A stretch of DNA of 64,000 nucleotides from Halomarina salina (GCF_023074835.1 NZ_JALLGW010000001.1:682001-746000); one strand, 5' to 3'. Shown: positions 25,948 to 34,129, counted from the first letter of the stretch. Numbers and translations: made by a program. Notes: generated by a model not told the origin, from the letters alone.

Positions 25948-26811
25948 TCAGTCGGCAGCCAGTCGGTCGACGCCCTCCGTCGCCAGCCAGTCCAGCAGGT
26001 CGCTCACGGCCTCGGGCGACGCCACGTGGTGGGCGTCGTCGGGGCCGTCCTCGCCGACGTAGACGGCGATGCCGCGCTCCGCGGCGGTGCGGAGCGCCGA
26101 CTGGTCACTCTGGTCGTCGCCGACGTAGACGACGAGTGCATCGCTCGACGCGACAGGTTCGCCGTCCGAGGCAGCAGCCTCGCTGTCGGCGAGTGCCGCG
26201 ACGGCGGCCCCTTTGTTCGCGTCCGTGTCGGGCCCGACTTCGAGCACTTCGTGGCCCCGCGAGACGTGCAGGTCGCCGACCCGGTCGGCGATGCGACCGA
26301 CCGTCTCCGCGACCCGGTCCTGGTGGTCGTCGGGGACGTCGCGGGTGTGGACCGCGAGCGACCAGCGCTTGTCCTCGACGGAGACGCCCGACGCCCACCC
26401 GAGTCGGTCGACGAGTGCCTCGCGCACGCGCTCGAGACGCTCCTCGGTCCGCTTCGCGTCGGGGTGGACGATGATGCCGTCGCCGTCGACGCGTTCGAGG
26501 CCGGCGTTGCCGACGTAGCCGATGCCGTCGACGCCGACCCGGCCGCGGACGTCGTCGAGCGCTCGGCCGCTGACGACGGCGACGGTCACCGCCGGGTGGT
26601 CGCGGAGCGCTCGAATCGACTCGCGATTGCCCGCCCGAATCGCGGCGTCGTCGGGGTTCTGGACGATGGGTGCGAGCGTCCCGTCGAAGTCGAGACACAG
26701 CACGAGTCGTTCGTGGGTCGCGAGTTCGGTCTCGAACGCCTCGCGGATGGCGTCCGTGTCTGCGCCGTTCGTCTCGTCGTCGGTCGGGGTCGTCGCGTTT
26801 CCCTCGCTCAT
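25948..26811 (-). CDS. otsB: Trehalose-6-phosphate phosphatase
   Basis: 287-aa HAD-superfamily phosphatase. The nucleophile motif is CLDFDGTLAPI (about 38-48), followed by VVSGRALDDVRGR and the acidic metal motif VYVGDDQSDQSA near the C-terminus. ATG 26811 overlaps the otsA stop (ATGA), so the two are co-translated. It dephosphorylates trehalose-6-P made by OtsA. Trehalose is a compatible solute in some haloarchaea, complementary to the salt-in strategy. Confidence 0.95.
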   Translation of the reverse strand: MSEGNATTPTDDETNGADTDAIREAFETELATHERLVLCLDFDGTLAPIVQNPDDAAIRAGNRESIRALRDHPAVTVAVVSGRALDDVRGRVGVDGIGYVGNAGLERVDGDGIIVHPDAKRTEERLERVREALVDRLGWASGVSVEDKRWSLAVHTRDVPDDHQDRVAETVGRIADRVGDLHVSRGHEVLEVGPDTDANKGAAVAALADSEAAASDGEPVASSDALVVYVGDDQSDQSALRTAAERGIAVYVGEDGPDDAHHVASPEAVSDLLDWLATEGVDRLAAD

Positions 26812-28313
26812 CGTTCTCGTGCCATCCGTACCTGCCGGGCCTCCTCGAAGATGTCGGCCATCCACTGGTCGACGTCGTTGGCGGCGACGGCCGCGCGCAG
26901 GTTCGCCATCCGCTCGCGGCGTTCGTCCTCCGCCATCGTCACCGCCTGCTCGATGGTGTCGGCGAACGACGCGGTGTCGTAGGGGGCGATGGAGAGGGCG
27001 AACTCGCCGAGTTCGTCCTCCGCCCCCGCGAGTTCGCTCAGCAGGAGGACGCCGGGGTCGTCCGTCTGTGCGGCGACGTACTCCTTGGCGACGAGGTTCA
27101 TCCCGTCGCGAACGGGCGAGACGAGCGCGATGTCCGCACGCCGGTAGAGGCCGTACAGTTGCGTCGTCGTCAGGTGGCTGTCGAGGCGGACGACCGGTTG
27201 CCAGTCGTCGGTCGCGAAGCGGCCGTTGATGCGCTCGATGGCCTCCTCGACGCGGTCCGCGACGTCGCCGTACGCCGGGATGCGCGAGCGACTCTCGCTG
27301 AGCTTCTGGACGTGCGTCAACTCGCCCTGCCAGTCGGGGTGTTCCTCGAAGAACCGTTCGAGCGCGGCGAGGCGCTCCGGGATGCCCTTGGTGTAGTCGA
27401 GGCGGTCGACGCCCACCGAGAGCGTCACGTCGGGGTCGATGCCGATCTGCTCGGCGAACTCGACCCACTCTTCGTCGGTGCAGGCGGCCGCCTCCTCGTC
27501 GATGCGGTCCACGTCGACGCCCATCGGGAACGCACGGACGCGCGTCGTCTCCGACCCGCGCTGGACCTCCCCGGTGGACTCGTTGACCACGGCGTCGTCG
27601 AAACACGCGTCGACGCAGCCCAGGAAGTTCTCGCAGTATCGAGGGACGTGGAAGCTGAGCAGGTCGTTGGCGAGCAGTCCGTCGAGGACCTCCTCGCGGA
27701 CCGGGCACGCGCGGAACGTGTCCCAGTCGGGCCACGGGATGTGCCAGAACTGCATCAGCGTCGGACCGGGTGCGCGCTCGCGGACGAACCGCGGCGCGAG
27801 GGCGAAGTGGTAGTCCTGGAACCAGACGAGCGAGTTCTCGCCGGCGTTCTCGGCGACGGCCTCGGCGAACACCTCGTTGACCTCGCGGTACTGCTGCCAG
27901 TGGTTCTCCTGGTACTCCATCGTCCCGACGAGGCCGTGGCTGAGCGGCCAGAGCACGCGGTTCGAGAAGCCGTAGTAGTAGCCCTCGATATCCTCGTCGT
28001 CGAGCCAGACGCGTCGCAGGGTGTACGAGGGGTCGTCCGGCGGGACCCGGACGCAGTCGTCCTCGTCGACCATCTCCTCGTCGGCGTCGCCGTCGCCCCA
28101 CGCGACCCACGTCCCGTCGACGCGCTGGACGACCGGGTCGAGACCGGCGGTCAGGCCGCCGACCGGCTGGTCGGTGACCACCTCGCCGTCGTCGTCGTAT
28201 CGGTGGCGGTAGGGCTGTCGGTTCGAGATGACGAGCAGGTCGTCGTGGACGCTCGCAGCGTCGCTCTGTTCGTCGGCCGTGACGGTCCGGGACGTCCCGG
28301 AGAGTTCCCTCAT
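26808..28313 (-). CDS. otsA: Trehalose-6-phosphate synthase
   Basis: 501-aa GT20 glycosyltransferase joining UDP- (or other NDP-) glucose to glucose-6-P. Motifs: LLVISNRQPYRH, GGLTAGL, LVWFQDYHFAL, FWHIPWPDWD, GVDRLDYTKGIPERL and VSPVRDGMNLVAKEY. I used ATG 28313 (MRELSGTSRTV); the family core starts about 28 residues later, and an extension to 28388 is possible. A good minus-strand TATA box lies at 28530-28540, which would give an unusually long leader of about 200 nt. Confidence 0.95.
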   Translation of the reverse strand: MRELSGTSRTVTADEQSDAASVHDDLLVISNRQPYRHRYDDDGEVVTDQPVGGLTAGLDPVVQRVDGTWVAWGDGDADEEMVDEDDCVRVPPDDPSYTLRRVWLDDEDIEGYYYGFSNRVLWPLSHGLVGTMEYQENHWQQYREVNEVFAEAVAENAGENSLVWFQDYHFALAPRFVRERAPGPTLMQFWHIPWPDWDTFRACPVREEVLDGLLANDLLSFHVPRYCENFLGCVDACFDDAVVNESTGEVQRGSETTRVRAFPMGVDVDRIDEEAAACTDEEWVEFAEQIGIDPDVTLSVGVDRLDYTKGIPERLAALERFFEEHPDWQGELTHVQKLSESRSRIPAYGDVADRVEEAIERINGRFATDDWQPVVRLDSHLTTTQLYGLYRRADIALVSPVRDGMNLVAKEYVAAQTDDPGVLLLSELAGAEDELGEFALSIAPYDTASFADTIEQAVTMAEDERRERMANLRAAVAANDVDQWMADIFEEARQVRMARER

Positions 28314-28838
28314 CGGTCCGTCACCCCCCCGAAACGACACGGACCGTCGTGACGGGGTCGAGCATCGCGGTTCGGCACTCGTCGACACTGCTCTCCGTTC
28401 GAATCCGGACGACAGCTGCGGGCGGCGTTCGCCCGTCGACCTCTGTCGGTTCTCTGTGTCATGCCTTGTCTGTCAAACACCGGAGAGCAAATAACCCCCT
28501 TCTGCCTGTGTGAGCCAATCGTTTTTATATGCTCTTTACCGACGAGAACGTCCCGTCGGGCGACTTGCGGACGCGCACTCGGAGTCGTCGGAACGACCGG
28601 TAGCGTCGACGACGGCGCCCCGACGAGAGGCTCCGATCCGGTGACGTCGCTCGGAGTGACCGACGACGGCGAACTGTTGTGACCCGATTCCATATCTGTC
28701 CTATGATTATCTAGTACTCTTATATATCTGTTCTCTGAAACATGTGCTCGCTGTCAGGTGTCGGCGACTCCGACTGTCCACGACGTTCACGACGAAAATT
28801 GCAAAAATTAATAACGTGTGTGGTAAAATCGAGCATAG
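28314..28838. other. 525-nt divergent intergenic region between otsA and the MATE gene
   Basis: Holds AT-rich promoter-like blocks: GTTTTTATATG (28530-28540; on the minus strand CATATAAAAAC, candidate otsA promoter), CTTATATATCTG (28725-28737), and AAAAATTAATA (28803-28813, MATE promoter). Reading frames in it are Arg-rich and not acidic, so I do not call a gene. Confidence 0.6.
28803..28813 (+). promoter_or_regulatory. TATA box of the MATE gene
   Basis: AAAAATTAATA, centred about 31 nt upstream of ATG 28839; leaderless or nearly leaderless transcript. Confidence 0.5.
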
Positions 28839-30278
28839 ATGTTCGACCTCTCGTCAGACGACATCACCGAGGGGCCCGTCCTGCGGGCGATGCTCGTGCT
28901 GGCGGCCCCGCTGCTGATTCAGAACCTGGTCCAGGTCGTCCAGCAGGTCGTCGATCTGTTCTGGGTCGGTCGTCTCGACGACGCCGCGGTCTCGGCCATC
29001 GCGCTCGCGTTCCCGGTGGTGAACCTGCTGTTCTCCTTCACCGCCATCGCGCCGTTCGTCGGGACGCAGATCCTCGTCTCCCAGCGCGTCGGTGCGGACG
29101 ACACGGCCGGTGCGCGCCGCGCGCTGTTCACCGGGCTGTTCACGACGACGGTCCTCGCCGTCGTGGTCGGGGCGCTGATGTTCGTCGGCGCGCGTCCCTT
29201 GCTCGACCTGCTCACGCTCGTCCGGCCGGACGTCGACGGGGGGTCGGCGGCCATCGACTTCGCGACGACGTACGTCGCCGTGACGGCGCTGGGTCTCCCG
29301 CTCCTCCTGCTCTCGGACGTCACCGAGGCCGGGTTCCTCGGGTGGGGCGACTCGAAGACGGCGATGCGGATGAACGTCGTCGCCGTCGCGGTCAACGTCG
29401 TCCTCGACCCGCTGCTCATCTTCGGGTTCGACGTCGGCGGGTTCGCGTTCGGCGGGCTCGACATCGCGGGCGCGGCGCTCGCGACCATCCTCGGCTACAC
29501 CGTCGGCGGCTGTTACGGCTACGTTCGCCTCGCTCGCGGTGCACACGGCGGGATGCTCTCGCGAGCGACCGCGACCGTCGACCTCGGGGAGATACGCGAA
29601 CTGCTCGGCGTCGGCGCGCCAATCGCGGGGCAGAACGTCGCGAAGCAGGCAGTGGACGTCGTCCTCGTCACCGTCGCGTTCGTCGCGGGCGGCGCACCCG
29701 CCCTCGCGGCGTGGGCCGTCGGCGTCCGCGTCGCATCCCTCGCCGTCATCCCCGCCGGTGGCCTCCAGCAGGCCGCCCAGAGCGTCATCGGGCAGAACCT
29801 CGGGGCGGGGTACGTCGGTCGCGCCCACCGTGCGACGTGGCAGGGTGCGGTCGTCGCTGCGGTCGGCCTCGGCGCGCTCGGGGTCGTCCAGTGGGTCGTC
29901 CCCGGTCTCATCGTCACGACGTTCGCGCCGACGCTGTCGACGGCGGGGATGGACCTCGCCGTCGAGTACCTCCGGGTACTCGCGGTCGGCTACCCGGCGA
30001 TGGGCGCGATGTACCTGTTCCAGGCCGGGTTCAACGGCGCGAGTCGGACGAAGACGAGTTTCGCCGCCAGCATGGCCCAGTACTGGGGCGTCCGCCTCCC
30101 GTTCGCCGTCGTCGGGGCCGGAGTGGTCGGCATCGCTGCGTTCGACCTCGGCGTCAGCGCCGTGTTCTGGGCGGTCACCATCTCCAACGTGGCCGCCGCC
30201 ATCGGACTGGCCGGCTACTACTACTACTCGGCCGAACAGGGGATGCTCGACCGGGCCGCCGAGGCGGCAGCGGCGTGA
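28839..30278 (+). CDS. MATE family efflux transporter
   Basis: 479 aa with 12 predicted TM helices in two similar halves, beginning ITEGPVLRAMLVLAAPLLIQNLVQVVQQVVD, a MATE/NorM-type N-terminus. The second half restarts at EIRELLGVGAPIAGQNVAKQAVD and contains GGLQQAAQSVIGQNLGAG, a family hallmark. Probably a Na+- or H+-coupled exporter of cationic or organic compounds; the substrate is not predictable. Independent promoter; no clear operon partner. Confidence 0.93.
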   Translation: MFDLSSDDITEGPVLRAMLVLAAPLLIQNLVQVVQQVVDLFWVGRLDDAAVSAIALAFPVVNLLFSFTAIAPFVGTQILVSQRVGADDTAGARRALFTGLFTTTVLAVVVGALMFVGARPLLDLLTLVRPDVDGGSAAIDFATTYVAVTALGLPLLLLSDVTEAGFLGWGDSKTAMRMNVVAVAVNVVLDPLLIFGFDVGGFAFGGLDIAGAALATILGYTVGGCYGYVRLARGAHGGMLSRATATVDLGEIRELLGVGAPIAGQNVAKQAVDVVLVTVAFVAGGAPALAAWAVGVRVASLAVIPAGGLQQAAQSVIGQNLGAGYVGRAHRATWQGAVVAAVGLGALGVVQWVVPGLIVTTFAPTLSTAGMDLAVEYLRVLAVGYPAMGAMYLFQAGFNGASRTKTSFAASMAQYWGVRLPFAVVGAGVVGIAAFDLGVSAVFWAVTISNVAAAIGLAGYYYYSAEQGMLDRAAEAAAA

Positions 30279-30441
30279 CGAAGGGTCCGAGGTTCGAGAG
30301 GCGCTTCTGACAGCGGTCTTCGGACGCCTCGGGGCGTGGGGTTACGAAAGCTGTCCTCGTTTTCCCCGCCGCCGACGATTCACACGATTCTGTACGCACT
30401 TCGCTGCCCAACGAGGGTCGTCCTGGCATCGACGTACTCAT

Positions 30442-30455
30442 GTTCGTGCATACCC
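30442..30455 (+). promoter_or_regulatory. Candidate purine operator before the PRTase-type regulator gene
   Basis: GTTCGTGCATACCC, 12 of 14 identical to the sites at 31205 and 62408. It lies 11-24 nt before ATG 30466, overlapping the expected TSS region, where bound protein would repress (autoregulation). Confidence 0.6.
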
Positions 30456-30465
30456 GTCGGGGCAC

Positions 30466-31179
30466 ATGAACCGCGCCGAGAAGGCGACCCTCCAGTTGCG
30501 GGCGGTCGCCGTCCTGCGGACGCTCAAGCGGACGCGCACGTACGACGAACTCGCCGAGGAGACGGGGCTCCCGGCCGGCGACCTGAACCGGTACGTCAAC
30601 GGCCACGTGCTCCCGGGCGAGGCTCGCGCGAGGGGGATCGTCACAGAGACGGGATACGAGGCGCTCGCGGCCGAACTCGAATCCCGCATCCGCCACGACG
30701 ACGAGGGGTACGTCGACAACTCCGACGCCGTCTTCGACCAGCCGTTTCTGGACCTCGTCGCGCCCGTCGTCGCCGAGCGCTTCGAGTTCGAGACGCCCGA
30801 CGTGGTGCTCACCGCCGCGACCGACGGCATCACGCTCGGGTCGGCGATGGCCCGGCACTTCGACGCACGCCTCGCGTACGCGAAGAAGTCGAAGGAGACG
30901 GCCGTCGAGGAGTTCGTCGAGGCGCGCAAGCGATTCGAGTCCGGCATCGAACTCACCTACTACCTCCCGGAACACGCGCTGGCGGCCCGCGACAGCGTCC
31001 TCGTCGTCGACGACCTCATCCGCTCCGGGGAGACGCAGGAACTGCTGCTCGACATCGCGACGCAGACCGAAGCCGACGTCGTCGGCGTGTTCGCACTCAT
31101 CGCCGCCGGAACCGACGGCGTGGAGGTCGCGCAGTCCCGGACCGACGCCCCCGTCGGTGCGCTGACGACGCTCGACTGA
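30466..31179 (+). CDS. HTH-phosphoribosyltransferase regulator (putative purine regulator)
   Basis: 237 aa. The N-terminal 65 residues form an HTH (RAVAVLRTLKRTRTYDELAEETGLPAGDLNRYVNGHVLPG). The rest is a type I PRTase fold: PDVVLTAATDGITLGSAMARHF, AYAKKSKETAVEEFVEARK and the PRPP-binding loop DSVLVVDDLIRSGETQ. Haloarchaeal GfcR and bacterial PurR share the HTH+PRTase plan and are regulators rather than enzymes. The N-terminus here differs from GfcR as I recall it, and the next gene is a purine permease, so I infer a PRPP-responsive purine regulator. The same motif lies before this gene, the permease and purO. Confidence 0.8.
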   Translation: MNRAEKATLQLRAVAVLRTLKRTRTYDELAEETGLPAGDLNRYVNGHVLPGEARARGIVTETGYEALAAELESRIRHDDEGYVDNSDAVFDQPFLDLVAPVVAERFEFETPDVVLTAATDGITLGSAMARHFDARLAYAKKSKETAVEEFVEARKRFESGIELTYYLPEHALAARDSVLVVDDLIRSGETQELLLDIATQTEADVVGVFALIAAGTDGVEVAQSRTDAPVGALTTLD

Positions 31180-31204
31180 GCGGTTCTCGTCGGTACGAAT
31201 CCAC

Positions 31205-31218
31205 GTTCGTGCATACTT
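31205..31218 (+). promoter_or_regulatory. Candidate purine operator, permease promoter (distal)
   Basis: GTTCGTGCATACTT, identical over 14 nt to 62408-62421 in front of purO. It lies 51-64 nt upstream of ATG 31269, just upstream of the TATA-like CCTAAG (31231-31236). Confidence 0.65.
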
Positions 31219-31239
31219 CGTACGGAAACGCCTAAGTCG

Positions 31240-31258
31240 GTATGCGGAAGTATGCTCA
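31240..31258 (-). promoter_or_regulatory. Candidate purine operator, permease promoter (proximal, inverted)
   Basis: Contains AAGTATGC (31248-31255), the reverse complement of GCATACTT in the distal site, plus another GTATGC at 31240-31245. It lies between the TATA-like box and the start codon, so occupancy would hinder initiation. Confidence 0.5.
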
Positions 31259-31268
31259 CACGTGATCC

Positions 31269-32741
31269 ATGGGGGCCACTGATACACAGTCGGGCGAGTC
31301 GTCGAGTGGCGTGCGCGGGAGCATCCGCGAGTTCTTCGAGTTCGACCGGTACGGGACGGACCTCGGCACCGAAATCACCGCGGGAATCACGACGTTCCTG
31401 ACGATGAGCTACATCGTCATCCTCAACCCGGCCATCCTCGGTCCGGCCATCACCGTCTCCGGGATGAGCGACGCCGCGGTGACGTCGATGCTCGCCGTCG
31501 TCACCATCCTCTCGGCGTTCGTCGCGACGAGCATCATGGCGCTGTACGCCAACCGACCGTTCGGGCAAGCGCCCGGTCTGGGCCTGAACGCGTTCTTCGC
31601 GTTCACGGTCGTCCTCGGACTCGGCGTCCCGTGGCAGACGGCGCTCGCCGCCGTCGTCGTCGAGGGGTTCGTCTTCATCCTCCTCACCGTCTTCGGCGCG
31701 CGGAAGTTCATCATCGAGGCGTTCCCCGAACCCGTCAAGTTCTCCGTCGGGGCCGGCATCGGCGCGTTCCTCGCGCTCATCGGCCTCGAAGAGATGGGCA
31801 TCGTCGTCAACAGCGACTCGACGCTCGTCACGCTCGGCAACGTCGCCAGCGACCCCGTCGCCATCATGTCCATCGTCGGCCTGTTCCTCACGCTCGCGCT
31901 CTACGCGCGCGGCGTTCGCGGGTCCATCCTCCTCGGCATCCTCGGCACGACGTTGCTTGGCTGTCTGGTCACGTTCGCCGGACTCGTGGCTCCCGGCACC
32001 GTCGCCCCCGGCTTCGTCCTGGACGGCAGTATCGACGTGGCGGCCCTCCAGAACCAGCTGCTCGGCGCGCAGTACGACATCTCGCCGCTGGCGGGTGCGT
32101 TCGTCACCGGGCTGACCGGCGTCGAACCGTTCGCGTTCTCGCTCGTCGTCTTCACGTTCTTCTTCGTCGACTTCTTCGACACCGCCGGCACCCTGACCGG
32201 CGTCGGACAGGCCGCCGGGTTCCTCGACGAGGACGGCGACCTCCCCGACATCGAGAAGCCGCTGATGGCCGACGCCGTCGGCACCACCGTCGGCGGGATG
32301 CTCGGCACCTCCACCGTCACCACCTACATCGAGTCCGCGACGGGCGTCGAGGAGGGCGGTCGGACGGGCATGACGGCGCTCGTCGTCGCCCTGCTGTTCC
32401 TCGTCTCGCTGGTGTTCGTCCCGCTGGCGACCGCGATTCCGCTGTACGCCAGCCACATCGCGCTGGTCGTCATCGCCGTCGTGATGCTCGGCAACATCGC
32501 CGCCGTCGACTGGGACGACATCACCCACACCGTCCCGGCTGGTCTGACCATCCTCGTCATGCCGTTCACGTACAACATCGGCTACGGCATCGCCGCGGGC
32601 ATCATCTCGTACCCGCTCGTGAAGGCCGCCGTCGGCGAGTGGCGGGACGTCCGCCCGACGCAGGTGGTGCTCGCGCTGGCGTTCGTCGTCTACTTCGTCG
32701 TCGCCACCGGCGGCGTCCTCGACGCCGCGGTCGGGTCCTGA
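31269..32741 (+). CDS. Purine permease, NCS2/AzgA (PbuG/GhxP) type
   Basis: 490 aa, 12-14 predicted TM helices. N-terminal signature FFEFDRYGTDLGTEITAGITTFLTMSYIVILNP, then NRPFGQAPGLGLNAFFAFTVV, and FFFVDFFDTAGTLTGVGQAAGF, which are typical of AzgA-like guanine/hypoxanthine/adenine permeases within NCS2. It imports purine bases, probably with H+ or Na+. It lies 89 nt downstream of the PRTase-type regulator, with its own operator-bearing promoter. The exact base is not predictable. Confidence 0.9.
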   Translation: MGATDTQSGESSSGVRGSIREFFEFDRYGTDLGTEITAGITTFLTMSYIVILNPAILGPAITVSGMSDAAVTSMLAVVTILSAFVATSIMALYANRPFGQAPGLGLNAFFAFTVVLGLGVPWQTALAAVVVEGFVFILLTVFGARKFIIEAFPEPVKFSVGAGIGAFLALIGLEEMGIVVNSDSTLVTLGNVASDPVAIMSIVGLFLTLALYARGVRGSILLGILGTTLLGCLVTFAGLVAPGTVAPGFVLDGSIDVAALQNQLLGAQYDISPLAGAFVTGLTGVEPFAFSLVVFTFFFVDFFDTAGTLTGVGQAAGFLDEDGDLPDIEKPLMADAVGTTVGGMLGTSTVTTYIESATGVEEGGRTGMTALVVALLFLVSLVFVPLATAIPLYASHIALVVIAVVMLGNIAAVDWDDITHTVPAGLTILVMPFTYNIGYGIAAGIISYPLVKAAVGEWRDVRPTQVVLALAFVVYFVVATGGVLDAAVGS

Positions 32742-32833
32742 ACCGACCGGTCGACCGCCCCACTCCCGCTCCTGCCCGCCTCCCCTCCTTTCCCCACTCA
32801 CCCGACCCGTGCGAACGCGGCGCACGAATCTTG

Positions 32834-32842
32834 TGATTTAAG
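32834..32842 (+). promoter_or_regulatory. TATA-like box of the RecA/KaiC-like gene
   Basis: TGATTTAAG, centred 27 nt upstream of ATG 32866. Confidence 0.45.
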
Positions 32843-32865
32843 ACAGCAGGGGACGGGTTCGGCGT

Positions 32866-33447
32866 ATGGACTACGAGCTCGCCATCGAGACCACACCAGA
32901 GACCGTTCCGGGGGGGACCGGAATCATGCTGCTCCATCCGTCCACCGGCGAGACCGACCGCATCGACACCGACTTCTTCAAGACCGACACCGACCACCTG
33001 TTCATCCTCTCGACGCGCACCACCGCCCGCGAGGTACAGCAGAAACTGGAGTACTACGAGGTCGACGAGACGAAGGCGACCATCCTCGACACGCTCTCCA
33101 TCGAGCGCGGCTACTCGCGGCGCTCCGGGCAGAACATCCGATACGTCCCCGCACCGGACGACCTGGACGGGATGGTCGAAGCCATCGAGACGTTCCTCCA
33201 GAGCCACGACGGGAAGCTCCGCATCTCCATCGACTCCGTGACGGAGATGGCGTACTACGCCGACGAGGAGCGCGTCCGGACGGCCGTCGAACAGATCCTC
33301 GACCTGCTCGACGAGTACGACGCCATCGGCCTGTTCCACGTCGCCGAGGAGGTCCACGAGGGCGACGTCGTCGAGGGCTACCGCGACCTGTTCGACGGCG
33401 TCATCGAACTCGAAGAGGACGGTCGCGTCGAGTCGCAGTTCAAGTAA
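32866..33447 (+). CDS. RecA/KaiC-superfamily-like protein without Walker A
   Basis: 193 aa, conserved-haloarchaeal in appearance. The pattern resembles the ATPase core of RecA/KaiC-like proteins: GTGIMLLHPSTGE in place of a P-loop (no GxxxxGKT/S), a Walker-B-like strand (LRISIDSVTEM), and the terminal GLFHVAEEVHEGDVVEGYRDLFDGVIELEEDG, like the KaiC 'D-G-V-I-x-L' ending. It is probably a nucleotide-binding-deficient signalling or regulatory relative. Function unknown; in its own transcription unit. Confidence 0.7.
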   Translation: MDYELAIETTPETVPGGTGIMLLHPSTGETDRIDTDFFKTDTDHLFILSTRTTAREVQQKLEYYEVDETKATILDTLSIERGYSRRSGQNIRYVPAPDDLDGMVEAIETFLQSHDGKLRISIDSVTEMAYYADEERVRTAVEQILDLLDEYDAIGLFHVAEEVHEGDVVEGYRDLFDGVIELEEDGRVESQFK

Positions 33448-33549
33448 CGCGACTTCGCTTTTCGGACTCATCTACTCCTCTGGACGAGCAACTGCGATAG
33501 CCGGCCAGACGAACAGTCGTTCCGTTCCGCCGCGAGCGAACGCAGTGAG

Positions 33550-33690
33550 CGAGCGGGGTGACTGAACCGTCGAGTGAGCGCCGAAGGCGCGAGCGAGGCG
33601 GTGAGGGAATCCTTTTAATCCAGCTTTTGCCCTCCGGGGGTGAGTGACCGAAGGGAACGAACCCCCGGTCGGGTACAAAAGGTGGGTGCT
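33550..33690 (-). repeat. Dispersed haloarchaeal repeat, copy A, in a convergent gene junction
   Basis: Shares three blocks with copy B (53722-53880, opposite strand): GAGCGGGGTGACTGAACC, GGTGAGGGAATCCTTTT..TCCAGCTTTTGCC, and CAAAAGGTGGGTG. On the minus strand the last block, CACCCACCTTTTG, begins right after the stop codon of the gene at 33689-34129. Between the blocks are palindromic CGAGCG-type sequences that differ between copies. The spacer 33448-33688 contains no gene. Confidence 0.75.
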
Positions 33691-34129
33691 AGAACACGGA
33701 GTCCGCCGTCGCCGCGCCCACCACGGAGAAGATGGCACCGACGGCGGTGGCCTTGAGCGTGAAGAAGACGAGCCCCATCATGTTCGGCGTGTCCTCGAAG
33801 AAGTCTGCGGCGAACGTGTTCGGTGCGTTGAACGCCAGCGCGAGGACGAGCACCGACCCGAACGAGACGGCCATCAGCGAGACGAACCGGGCGGGGACGC
33901 CGCCGACCTCCACCTCGCGGTCGGGGTCCCGGCCGGCGTCGGCCTTGTACAGCGCACCGTAACCGATGCCGAAGACGATGCCGACGGTGGCGAGGACGTG
34001 GTACCAGCGCATGTTGGTCGCCAGTTGCCACACCTCCGCGGTGACGACGAACGGACCCGCGAGGAGGAAGCCGCCGACCAGCTGCTGGGCGACGTCGGCG
34101 GTCTTGAAGCGGCGACGCGGTCCGACCAT
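33689..34129 (-). CDS. Integral membrane protein (DUF2391-like)
   Basis: 146 aa from ATG 34129 with four predicted TM helices: LVGGFLLAGPFVVTAEVWQL, WYHVLATVGIVFGIGYGALY, FVSLMAVSFGSVLVLALAF and GLVFFTLKATAVGAIFSVVG. The opening RRRFKTADVAQQLVGGF and overall layout resemble the DUF2391 family of integral membrane proteins; function unknown. A start at 34501 would overlap the divergent methyltransferase gene extensively and is rejected. Its stop codon is followed at once by repeat copy A. Confidence 0.75.
   Translation of the reverse strand: MVGPRRRFKTADVAQQLVGGFLLAGPFVVTAEVWQLATNMRWYHVLATVGIVFGIGYGALYKADAGRDPDREVEVGGVPARFVSLMAVSFGSVLVLALAFNAPNTFAADFFEDTPNMMGLVFFTLKATAVGAIFSVVGAATADSVF

Noticed and set aside
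28310-28693. A 127-codon minus-strand frame whose stop overlaps the otsA start (TCAT/ATGA)
   Set aside because: The coupling looks attractive and a TATA-like block lies upstream, but the product is Arg-, Pro- and Ser-rich with few acidic residues, unlike real haloarchaeal proteins, and has no recognisable family. Ribosome profiling could reopen it.
30466-31179. Calling this gene gfcR or a hypoxanthine/adenine phosphoribosyltransferase
   Set aside because: It has a PRTase fold, but the N-terminal HTH and operator-like site point to a regulator; its N-terminus does not look like the GfcR N-terminus I recall, and the neighbour is a purine permease.
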